From: Limnephilus marmoratus | Taxonomy: Eukaryota; Arthropoda; Insecta; Trichoptera; Limnephilidae | Length of the DNA: 64,000 nucleotides | Direction: 5' to 3' | Assembly: GCA_917880885.1 (NCBI GenBank) | Contig: OU862923.1 | Span: 27,233,770 to 27,297,769, forward strand | Shown here: positions 55,435 through 64,000 of the stretch, one piece after another | How positions within the stretch are numbered: position 1 is the first letter of the stretch | How the letters are laid out: each line of letters begins with the position of its first letter | The notes under the pieces: model-generated | Database searches by the model: none | Seen by the model: only the letters and a program-made list of their open reading frames with translations | Told to the model about the DNA's origin: nothing | Position numbers and translations under genes: made by a program

Positions 55435-55475
55435 GTTTTTACAATAATGCTCCAATGAAGGCATAGTTGATCCGA
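55435..55475 (+). repeat. Short repeat with TGAAGGC...CCGAAAC phrase
   Basis: CCAATGAAGGCATAGTTGAT then CCGAAACTAGTTGG resembles the hammerhead-like phrase at 39042 and 48485, in a weaker form. Too short to classify. Confidence 0.35.
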
Positions 55476-55581
55476 AACTAGTTGGCATGCTAATTAGAAA
55501 GTGGCGCACACAAAATGATAGTAATTTATTTAGAAATTTTCGTTTTATCATCTTATATGAATTTTCATCATAATTTCACTA

Positions 55582-55651
55582 CGACGTAGTTTCAGCAGTA
55601 AGGCTTTTTGACTCGCAATCTGAAGGTCGCGGGATCGAATTTTGGCGTGGC
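55582..55651 (+). repeat. tRNA-derived SINE head
   Basis: CGTAGTTTCAGCAGTAAGGC, GACTCGCAATCTGAAGGTCG and GGGATCGAATTTTGGCGTGG have the tRNA order of A and B boxes, with decayed stems. An AAATAGATTTTATTTG tail follows. Confidence 0.5.
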
Positions 55652-55679
55652 AAATAGATTTTATTTGAATAAATATTTA

Positions 55680-56048
55680 AATAAATGAAGACAATATAAG
55701 CGAAACTCAATCGAAAATCTGGAAACAGAAAAATCAGAAAAACATATTGACACCTCTGGGACTCGAACCCAGGACCTCTTGCTTTCCGTGCAAACGCGCT
55801 AACCACTGCGCCACGGTGTCGATATGAAATTCGGTCATGTTTAACTGTACCATACTTCGACTAAGAACCACCTACATTATCTTCATTTTCTTTAACGCAT
55901 ATATTATTGGCAACTATCTTTATGTATGAGTTTGCCCGGAAAGCAAGAGGTCCTGGGTTCGAGTCCCAGAGGTGTCAATATGTTTTTCTGATTTTTCTGT
56001 TTCCAGATTTTCGATTGAGTTTCGCTTATTTTGTCTTCATTTATTTAA
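55680..56048. mobile_element. tRNA-derived palindromic repeat, copy 2
   Basis: On the minus strand 55820-55749 is tRNA-like: GACACCGTGGCGCAGTGGTT (A box), GGTCCTGGGTTCGAGTCCCA (B box, T arm) and a six-pair acceptor stem GACACC/GGTGTC. The anticodon loop lacks T33, so it is a pseudo-tRNA. The 3' half recurs inverted at 55929-55976. Both arms continue as AATATGTTTTTCTGATTTTT and on to CGATTGAGTTTCGCTTAT. The spacer ACATTATCTTCATTTTCTTT matches the spacer of 7145-7385. Confidence 0.85.
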
Positions 56049-56370
56049 ATATTACAATTTGAGTTTTTTACTCATAAAGTTAAAATAAAAAAAAAGATTT
56101 TATTTGATTAATTTAATTTAAATTAACGAAATAAAAATTAAATTAACGAAATAAACGCCCATTTAAAACTTGTTTTGTTTTATTTTACTTCTATTAAATT
56201 ACAGTTTTTTGTGCAAAAACTTTGAAAATATAAATACGTTATGAAATATGCGTTTTTGCCAAAGTATTTTTCAAAACATTCATTCATTGTCTTATGAGCC
56301 ATCTTGGTGTTGCCATTTAAAACCTAGAAAACAATTGCAGCGCCATCATTTATTTTCTACACTTAATTGC

Positions 56371-57255
56371 TAAAGCCTCGATGACACACGGCTAGTTTAC
56401 AGTCAGATGCTACGTATTTTCAATATTATTTTATGGAATGGAAGCATGGACGCTTACTGAAGAATTAATTAGGCGACTTGAGGCATTCGAGATGTGGATC
56501 TACAGAAGAATACTTAAAATAAGCTGGATGGACAGGGTCACAAATGAAGATGTTATGGTTCGGATGAATAAAGAAAAGGAAGTTATTAAAACCATAAAAA
56601 TCCGAAAACTTCAATATCTTGGACACGTGATGAGACATCCAGAGAAGTATGAGATCCTGCATCTCATAATGCAGGGAAAGATTGCCGGAAGACGGGGCCC
56701 TGGAAGAAGGAGAACCTCATGGCTGAAAAACCTGAGACAGTGGTTTGGCCAGTCTACCGTGGAGCTGTTCCGGGCCGCAGTAAACAAAGTCTGCATAGCC
56801 AACATGATAGCCAACGTCCGTTGAACGGACAAGGCACAACAAGAAGAAGAAGTTTACAAGCTACTATCTGGGAAATTCACTATCTGTTAGTAAACTCGCC
56901 CAGTGTCATCGTGTTACTTGCTAACTAGCAGCGACTAGCAGATTGTTGACAATCTACGAAAAAAAGTTGAAAGGTCGTCAACTTTACTCGCCTACACGCT
57001 TGCTCCGCTTATTCGTGATTGGTTTATTTATGTTTCCAACATGGCTTCCGATAAACAGCTGATTTCGGCTGTCAAACATGTGAAGAATTAGTTCACGCAG
57101 GCGTCGTTATTCTTGTTACTGGCGCTAGCAGCGGCCTCAGTTTCCTACGCTTCTGAGCGAGTGGACAGTTTTGTGTGTCATCATGACAATCTCACTCGCC
57201 GATTTACCCGCTTTTAGATAGTAGCTTGTAACTCGCCGTGTGTCATCGAGGCTTA
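56371..57255. mobile_element. MITE (family 4, copy 2) interrupted by a LINE fragment
   Basis: Ends TAAAGCCTCGATGACACACG and GTGTGTCATCGAGGCTTA. The body after 56858 (ACTATCTGGGAAATTCACTA, AACAGCTGATTTCG, TTAGTTCACGCAGGCG, ATGACAATCTCACTCGCCGA) matches 15372-15823 in inverse orientation. The insertion is 56402-56850. Confidence 0.88.
56402..56850 (+). pseudogene. RTE-like retrotransposon 3' fragment with 8-bp target duplication
   Basis: The open stretch starts EAWTLTEELIRRLEAFEMWI, then RILKISWMDRVTNEDV, TIKIRKLQYLGHVMRH and KIAGRRGPGRRRTSWL, the C-terminal end of RTE-type reverse transcriptases. It ends at AACAAGAAGAAGA. AGTTTACA flanks it on both sides (56394-56401 and 56851-56858). It is a 5'-truncated insertion of about 450 bp inside the family 4 MITE. 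Confidence 0.9.
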
Positions 57256-57777
57256 CTGTATATCATTCAATTATTCAGAGATGTGTTTGGAATACTTTTC
57301 AAAATAAATATGACAAAAGCTTCTTTATCCAAGGAAATTGAAATTATCAATTAAATCCATAGATTATTTTAATTAGGTAACTCATTATTTTGGGATTTAC
57401 ATAAAATAGTTGGTATATTATTTTACCTGAAATCTGATCTATTTACACGCTGGTTTCAAGCAGTTTTAATTAGTATTGAAATGACTTATATGACCTCTTT
57501 CTAGGTTTGTAAAAAGATTAAAAATTTTATGAAATCAAATTCTACTTTCAAATAGGTAATACAGGGAGGTAGTCAGATATTATATTCATTAATAATTTTG
57601 TTAATAACTATTATAAAATCATATCAAAATATTAGAATAGCATAATCAAAACGCATGGATTAATTCGGTAAGTATTAGAGATTTTATCGCGCGACCATTT
57701 TGACAGTTTGGCTTGAAAAACTGAAGTCGATTATACCCATTTACAGTTATGAACTAGTTATAAAATGAACTAAATTT
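57256..57777. other. AT-rich spacer
   Basis: Nothing recognised. Confidence 0.3.
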
Positions 57778-59145
57778 TTTTTTACGTTAACTCCACGCAG
57801 GAGGCCCTGAGGAAAATAATTTCCCTCAGGGCCTATGTCATCTGGGATGCTGTGTGGAGGGTCTTTTTGAGGAGAGGAAGGAATGAACATTGGTCTTGAA
57901 GAGACCCATGTTGTAGGAAGGAGGAAACACAGAGGCCGGCAAATCATTCCACAGCCGAGCTGTTGAACACAAGAACGAGTCGAAGAAACGACCCGTTCTC
58001 ATGTGGCAAATGTCAACCGTGTACAAATGTTGGGCACGCGTTTGGCGTGTTTCCCGACTATGCACCGGTGGCGAAGGGATCAATGATGCTAGTTCCTCGG
58101 AGCATCTTCCATTGTAATACCGGTAGAACAAGGATAGCATTCCCACCCGACGCCTGTGCTCTAAAGATTGCAATCCGTCTGTTAAGATGGGAGAATCTAT
58201 CAAACGGACCGCCCGTTTCTGCACAGAGTCGAGGGTATTTTTCAGGTATTTTGGAGCTCCAGACCAGAGGTGGCTGCCAAATTCAACCGTGGGGCGCACT
58301 TGTGATTTGTACAGGGTTAGCAGTTGTGTACTATTAAAGTATCTGCGGGCCCTGTACAGTACGCCCAGCTTCTGTGAGGCTAACTTTACTCTGGCTTCGA
58401 TGGAGCCCCCATACCTGAGCTGGTCACTTAGGGTTACACCAAGCATTTCGATGGAGGGCCTGTTCGGAAGATTGCTTCCGTTGAAAGAGACTAGATTTTC
58501 ATTTCGATCCCTTTTAGACGTAATCAGACAAGATTGGGTCTTTGAAACATTAAATTCAACGAGATTATTTTTACCCCAAGAGAAAACACTCTCGAGGCAA
58601 CCGTCCATACTTTGCTTCAAAGCCCTACGAGCTGTTGGTGTTTGTGAGCCCTTTGGGGGCTTGTCAAACAAAAAGCTATCATGAACTGTACTGTCATCCG
58701 CATAACAGTGAATTGGTGCACATGACAAAAGGTCGTTGATGTGCAACAAAAACAATGTCGGAGACAGAACCGATCCCTGCGGGACGCCAGCATTTATCGA
58801 GTGTGAGGAAGAGGTGAAACCATCGACTACCGTCTGAATCGACCTCTCCCTCAAGAAGTCGGCAATCCACGTACACAAGGATGCGGGAAGTCCGTAAGAA
58901 TGCAGTTTGTTGACAAGTCCTCGGTGCCAAACCCGGTCAAAGGCCTTGGAGATGTCCAGTGCAACCGTTTGGGTCTCACCGAAACGTTCCAGGCATCACC
59001 CCCAAACATGCGTCACATACGCGAGAAGATCACCGCACGAGCGGTTCCGCCGGAATTGTTAATGTGAATTATTGACGATCGTTAATAATTTTGTTCTTCT
59101 CGAGGTATGTGAGCAGTTTGTCGTTGATCACACGTTCCATCACCT
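57778..59145 (-). pseudogene. LINE (family A, copy 2), RT domain and 3' tail
   Basis: An open frame of 346 codons (58878-57838) encodes LRERSIQTVVDGF, INAGVPQGSVLSPTLFLLHI, the catalytic [28 protein letters not shown] and the tail [20 protein letters not shown]. Upstream, a broken frame gives ALDISKAFDRVWHRGLVNKL and VMERVINDKLLTYLEK, so the RT begins before the open frame and is damaged by stops near 59000. The 3' end is a hairpin of CCCTGAGG arms and a short A tail at 57778-57787. Compared with copy 1 at 8970-9995 it is longer at the 5' end. Clade not assigned. Confidence 0.92.
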
Positions 59146-59320
59146 AATTATATGTCATTCTAATTTTTCAGTATACTTTGCATCCTGATGATGGAACCAT
59201 TTTGACATTCATTATTAAAATAGTGGTTACAAAGTTATTTGTTATCATTGAATAAGATAATATTAATAAATCTAAACGTAACATGAAACAGAACAAGTCA
59301 CATAAAAATAAAAAGGTAAC

Positions 59321-59397
59321 AGTTGCAACTGGGAATCGAACCCAGAATCTCTTGTCTTACCGGGAGAGTGCCTTAACCGACTCAACCGTTGGGACCT
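59321..59397 (-). repeat. tRNA-derived SINE head
   Basis: On the minus strand AACGGTTGAGTCGGTTAAGG (A box region) and GATTCTGGGTTCGATTCCCAG (B box with T-arm stem) are present. The acceptor ends do not pair, so it is not a working tRNA. Confidence 0.65.
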
Positions 59398-59496
59398 ATT
59401 TATTTTAATACATTTTTTATTGCGCTCATATTTCAAATTCAGAATTGACAATATTATTTTCAACTAATTTTTACCATATTTTTGAGTGTTATCTTT

Positions 59497-59603
59497 GGGG
59501 GCATACATTAATTACGTGAGCTCAAAAAGGGGGGGTCCAGCAAAATCTCACGTTCCTAGTCTAGATTGGAAGAAAAATTGCTCACGTAATTAACGTATGC
59601 CCC
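59497..59603. mobile_element. Short MITE (family 3, copy 2)
   Basis: GGGGGCATACATTAATTACG at left and its inverse CACGTAATTAACGTATGCCCC at right, 107 bp, matching the ends of 12218-12344 in inverted orientation. It includes GGTCCAGC and TCTAGATTGGAAGAAAAATT as shared internal words. Confidence 0.88.
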
Positions 59604-59819
59604 TTCTTAAATGATCGCAAAGTTCTAACGAATTTATTTGTAACCTAGATAGTGTCTCCGATAAACATATTATCCGATTTTATTTATATGGGACACCTAT
59701 TGACTTTTTCTGAAAGTCTAAATGAATATTCAATTTTATTAGAATAACTTTTGAAAATTATACCCATCAATGTAATATATCATTGAAGAAGATAATTCTA
59801 ATAAATCTAAATGAAACAA

Positions 59820-61050
59820 GAAACAGAAAAGCTACAGAAAAATCGAGTGCATTTCACACGTGGTAGAAGTGATACCTTCACCACATAATCTCAACCAATA
59901 GGAGCCTTTAAAAGGGGGCTCATAATCAAAGCGACCAATGCGGTAAGGTTTCACTCTCTAGCAGGCTAAATCCTATAGATGTACGTGTTTGTCTCTTTTT
60001 TGAAGTAAACTTCTTTAGCACCGTTGTGATTTGAAACTCGATGAAACGGAAACGACACTAAAAAGAGACAAACACATACATCTATAGGATTTAGCCTGCG
60101 AGATCTAGCGTAGGGAGTGTGGCGAACCCATCGCTCAGGGAGTGGGAACACAAACCTGCAATAGACATCCCAAGACAAGGTGTGAGCTACCGTGCTCAGG
60201 CTGAATGTCCTGGGGAACAGTGTCACAAACGGTGCCTCCGAGAAACAGGGTCGCATCTCGGAGTATTTAAACCTTACTTCAGCACTCAGGGCTCTGTTGG
60301 AGTGGACCTGCTATTTCCCTGGTCCACTCGTGGGACAAAAAAAAAATTGGACCATTCGAAAACCAGGGACCTTTTGAGAACCTAGGAGTGCTGAGGCCAC
60401 CTCTGTGGACTTCCTTCCTGGGGCCTGTAGGAGGAACCAAGAGGAGAAGCTGTGGAGATGAGAGCTGAGGCCACCTCCATGAACTCTTCCCTTGTGGGGC
60501 CTTCAGGGAACCAAGGGGAAGAGCACTCTTCCGGCGCAGGGCCTTTGGGGAACCAAGGAGGAGTGAAGTGGAGAGATGATGTCCGCTTCCCATTTGGGGC
60601 CCTCGGGAAACCAAGGTGGGGTAGACTCTTCCTTTGTGGGGCCTTTAGGGAACCACAGGGAGGTGAACTCTCCATCATGGAGCCTTCAGTGAACTAAGGA
60701 GTGGAGAGGAAATGAAGGACACATTGTCAAACCAGAAGTTATAGCTTCATTTCCAATGACAACTCTGGTGAACTTTATTAAAGGGACTGGGTTATTGTGA
60801 AAGGATTGAGGTTAAATGGGAGACAGCACAATGGGCCCAAGGCCTAATAAATATGCGAGATAATGATATAGAATGAAATCTTACTGCATTGGCCACTTTG
60901 ATTATGAGATAACTTTTCAAGGCTCCTATTGGTTGAGATTGTGTGGTGAAGGTTTCACCGCATGTGAGCTGCACTCGATTTTTTTTAGTATCGTTTCCGT
61001 TTTATTGAGTTTCAAATCACAACAGTGCTAAAGAAGTTTCACTTCAAAAG
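59820..61050. mobile_element. Nested inverted-repeat complex
   Basis: Two copies of one repeat lie in inverted orientation: 59826-59962 and 60870-60985 share ATCGAGTGCA, ACCTTCACCACA, TCTCAACCAATAGGAGCCTT and CTCATAATCAAAG. Next, TTTTGAAGTAAACTTCTTTA with GTTGTGATTTGAAACTC (59998-60062) is inverted at 60985-61048. Around the first of these, a separate pair GCAGGCTAAATCCTATAGAT / ATCTATAGGATTTAGCCTGC (59961-60001 and 60059-60099) forms its own hairpin. The LINE tail 60110-60855 lies between. Confidence 0.75.
60110..60855 (+). repeat. 3' region of the RNase H LINE type (second copy of its tail)
   Basis: TTTCCAATGACAACTCTGGTG and AAAGGGACTGGGTTA at 60755-60800 match 2258-2312. Upstream, a degenerate array of about 55-60 bp units at about 60400-60700 (GGGGCCTTTAGGGAACCA, GGGGCCCTCGGGAAACCA) forms a purine-rich, GC-rich tract. 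Open frames there are by-products of the array. Confidence 0.65.
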
Positions 61051-61414
61051 TTCTGTTTCATGTTTCGTTTAGATTTTTTAGTATTATCTTCTTCTTAAAT
61101 GATATATTACCTTCAATAGTTATTAAAAAAAAGTTATTCCAATAAAATTGAATTCTTAATTTGATAAGTTTAATAAAAAATATACAACGCTTAAAATTTG
61201 AAAACATTCACAGACTGCTAAAAGAATTGAAAGATGTAAACTCATGACTTGAAAACTGAACTATAAATACATGGTAATTATTCTACAAACCACCGCACGT
61301 TTAGGCACTGATTATGGAAATTACACGTTGTTTTAACAATTACTCCAAGAAACAACTATTTCCATGCACAAAATAGGTTATTATATTCTTATAAGTAATT
61401 CATGCATATTTACC

Positions 61415-61689
61415 GGGGCTGTCCGTAAAATAAGGTCTCCAAGGTACTGCGGTCGTGAGGAACAATTTTACTCGTGATCCGGCAACACTGGCGTGTAGCC
61501 CGGTTCCCCCACACCAAAGGACCACCATGCTGCACTCTTTGTGACGCTTAGTCTCTGCGTGCAGCCGTTCGCGATGGAGCTCCGCTCTCCGCACCCGCCA
61601 CACGCCCTGGCTACATGCCAGTGTTACCGGATTGTGCGTAAAATCGTTCCTCGCGACCGCAGCGCCTTATTTGACGGACAGCTCTCGTA
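61415..61689. mobile_element. mariner-like MITE
   Basis: The left arm GGGGCTGTCCGTAAAATAAGG and the inverse of the right arm (GAGCTGTCCGTCAAATAAGG) are inverted repeats continuing for about 90 bp (TGCGGTCGYGAGGAACRATTTTAC, GGCAACACTGGC). TA flanks both ends. The centre is GC-rich without coding sequence. Confidence 0.82.
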
Positions 61690-61774
61690 GATTGAAATGA
61701 AACTCACGCAAATGTCAACTAATACAACAACACAAAATGGCAGCAAAGGAATCGTTTTAATGCATCTTTTGCCG

Positions 61775-62145
61775 GGTGAAATGCAGATTCCGCCAATGTG
61801 GGGGATTTTAATAAAAATGCACTTTCTAGATGAGAAAAGTGTGGAAAAGTTGAATAAAAAAGAAATTAAGGTGCGCTTGGCAAAATTGAGGGAGATACAG
61901 CCGTTTAAAGAATGAATAAAATGACACTTCGTGAACTTATACTACGCCATTTTGTTACTATTATGTTGGTATCTCAGACTTGCTATGACCGAAGGTCATA
62001 CTTTAAACGGCTGTATCTCCCTCAATTTTGCCGATCGCACCTTAATTTCTTTTTTATTCAACTTTTCCACACTTTTTAATCTAGAAAGTGCATTTTTATT
62101 AAAATCCCCCACATTGGCGGGATCTGCATTCCTCCCCTTTTGCCA
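61775..62145. mobile_element. Foldback element FB4 (short form)
   Basis: Arms of about 130 bp are inverted: GAAATGCAGATTCCGCCAAT, GAAAAGTGTGGAAAAGTTGA and TTGAGGGAGATACAGCCGTT at left, their complements at right. The loop contains GCCATTTTGTTACTATTATG and TTGGTATCTCAGACTTGC, as in FB1. Lacks the central tandem repeat. Confidence 0.88.
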
Positions 62146-62159
62146 TCTATTCAAACGTA

Positions 62160-62888
62160 ATTAGTTGTTTCTGGTAGTAATTAAGTTAAAATGTAGTGTA
62201 ATTTCCAAAGTCTGTGCCTAATAAAAGTGCGGCAGTTAGTGGATATTTATCAAAAACATTCCTTTGGTTCAGTTGTTTGTGAACTAAAGTTCACAATTAT
62301 GGCAAGTGAACAGAGAAAACGGCCACTGCATTGAAATTCTGACAAATGTTTGTAAGTGAAAGATATTATACAGGTATAATATTTATCTGACTACCAAAAC
62401 TACACACGCCAAACTTGCCAACCTGAACTTGATACGATCCATTCTCAAGCAGATATGTGACTTTACAAAGACCGTAAGTAAAAGAGAAAGATGAAGGCGG
62501 AGGTGCGCTGCTTTTCTGACCTTAATGCCTACTGCGACGATTTCGGTATCAACGTCAGGTCGGTATTAAAGATTGGCATGTACTACACTAATAAACATTA
62601 TAATTAAAGCATGCCTATACCTTATTGTTATTGGCGGTGGATTTTAGAAGCCCAGCTTTATACAGGTTACAAAAGATACAGAAAACGTAGAACGTAAATA
62701 ATACATAAAATATATAAAATAAGAATAATAATTATTGTTATGATAAACATAATCTACGCTGTGCAATCAGTGAAAATTTTGTAAGAATTCAGTTGTGTTT
62801 TTATACTAATATTTTAATGTTGTATATATATATATTTATATATATAAAAGATAGCACTACAATTTTCTAACTTGTATTATTTTTTGGT
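62160..62888. other. AT-rich spacer with a TA microsatellite
   Basis: A TATATATATATAT run lies at about 62823-62847. Nothing else recognised. Confidence 0.35.
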
Positions 62889-62889
62889 A

Positions 62890-63545
62890 AATATCGGTTC
62901 GGATTGGCCACGCTTATTACGAATAATTTTTAGAAAAAAACTTTAGATTCGCCTTAATTACTATAAAAGGAAACTTTTTGGCTTTGGGGCGGCGGAAAAT
63001 AATGCATTTTAATTTTCAATTGCATAAAACCAAAATTCACTTCGCGAACCGACGACGCAGCGAAAATCCGCAGCCGTAGCTGTCACTGTTATGGACTGTA
63101 GCTGACTTCGTGGGATAAAGCGCGTAATTATGAAATTTCTCTAGCGGGCTTGTTTGTGTAACATGGTTTGTGATACAAAAGAATGTGCCCCTGTATAACG
63201 CCTACTCGCGTCAACGCAAGAAAAACATCCCAGTTTTCAAGTGGTTTACCGGCTACGCTAGGTTTGTGCAACATGGTTTGTGATTCGCGGTATTTCATGC
63301 AGGTATCCCACGAAGTCAGCTACAGTCCATAACAGTGACAGCTACGGCCGCGAATTTTCGCTGTGTCGATTCGCGAAGTGAATTTTGGTTTTATGCAATT
63401 GAAAATTAAAATGCATTATTTTCCGCCGCCCCAAAGCCAAAAAGTTTCCTTTTATAGTACTTAAGGCGAATCTAAAGTTTTTTTCTAAAAATTATTCGTA
63501 ATAAGCGTGGCCAATCCGAACCGATAATTACCTATTTTTTTCCAA
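62890..63545. mobile_element. Foldback element FB3
   Basis: Arms of about 240 bp: left TATCGGTTCGGATTGGCCAC, AAACTTTTTGGCTTTGGGGC, AATTTTCAATTGCATAAAAC and CACTTCGCGAACCGA; right carries the complements. The centre has one and a half units of the FB repeat (AACATGGTTTGTGATACAAA, CGCCTACTCGCGTCAACGCA, CGGCTACGCTAGGTTTGTGC). GGATAAAGCGCGTAATTATG near the centre is shared with FB1. Confidence 0.92.
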
Positions 63546-64000
63546 CAATTATTGCTTGCCAACATATTTAATTTGCCCATTCGATTGCCGTTTAGGAGGA
63601 ATAAACTTTAGTTGTTGAATATTTAGTAACTGAAATGTCATAAACAATACAATATAAAAAATTGAACGAACTTGAATTGTGCAAATTCTCGATAATTTTA
63701 CAAAAATGGCACACTGTTTTATATACTCGAGTAAATTACCTTAATTTACGTGGAAACTCAAACCAGTCGGTTATGCAGTCCTATTTTGACAAAATACAGA
63801 AAGTACCATTTGACATTATCAAGGTAAATAGACCAAGGAATCTATAGATTCCAGAGCAATATGGTTTCGGAACTATCGCAAACGGACAGTTTAAAAACGC
63901 TTGGGTTAATCCTAACAGCGCGCTAATAATAGAAACAATATCTGTATAAAACAATAAATTTACCCACACGATAAACACAATTTCACAATAATAATGTCAT
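63546..64000. other. AT-rich end of window
   Basis: No gene or element recognised. Confidence 0.3.

Noticed and set aside
55749..55820. tRNA gene
   Set aside because: A and B boxes are good but the anticodon loop lacks T33 and the last acceptor pair fails. The 3' half is repeated inverted nearby, so it is a SINE or tRNA-derived repeat.
59321..59397. tRNA gene
   Set aside because: The T arm is good but the acceptor ends do not pair.
60279..60697. Overlapping GC-rich frames on both strands
   Set aside because: They lie in a degenerate tandem repeat in the LINE 3' region.

Overview
The window is animal nuclear DNA, most probably from an insect. It is AT-rich, its genes are split by introns with GT/AG ends, and it is crowded with decayed transposable elements. 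No bacterial-type operon, rRNA gene, CRISPR array or intact tRNA gene was seen. The four conserved genes match insect-type proteins. The order is not decided by the sequence; a hemipteran-like genome is only a guess from the repeat types.

Four cellular genes are supported by joining exons whose splice phases agree. (1) The first two coding exons of an eIF4E2/4EHP cap-binding protein (5336 to 5073, minus strand) are present, and the gene continues off the left edge. (2) Elongin B is complete (7982 to 11268, plus strand, four coding exons, 117 aa). (3) An OVCA2/FSH1-type serine hydrolase is complete (35195 to 23107, minus strand, four exons, 251 aa, with visible Ser, Asp and His). (4) A TMUB1/2-type transmembrane ubiquitin-like protein is complete (54462 to 40166, minus strand, eight exons, 425 aa). 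The 4EHP and elongin B genes are head to head, 2.6 kb apart. The right-hand 9.5 kb holds no cellular gene that I can recognise.

The rest is repeats. Positions 1-2330 hold a decayed RNase H-bearing LINE in the 4EHP intron. Positions 6.4-7.6 kb hold four hairpin-like elements between the divergent promoters. Elongin B intron 3 carries an antisense LINE whose second copy is at 57.8-59.1 kb. Positions 17110-22458 are an internally deleted hAT transposon with a 7/8-matching 8-bp target duplication, into which an L2-like LINE and a TACAGGGTG MITE have inserted. OVCA2 introns hold minisatellites, MITEs, two long direct repeats and a foldback element next to the exon 1 donor. TMUB introns hold a piggyBac-like remnant with a foldback element nested in it, SINE-like copies and a repeat with a hammerhead-like core. 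Positions 54.6-64 kb are almost pure repeat: RT tails, tRNA-derived palindromes, MITEs and two more foldback elements.

The most unusual items are: a family of foldback elements with in-phase internal tandem repeats and coding-like arms; tandem duplication of the OVCA2 exon 3 end with its splice donor; two palindromes with the same layout but different tRNA-derived modules; LINE and SINE-like repeats sharing a 3' hairpin; and repeats carrying a hammerhead-ribozyme-like core. I see no multi-gene system of cellular genes that work together. The genes look like unrelated housekeeping neighbours.
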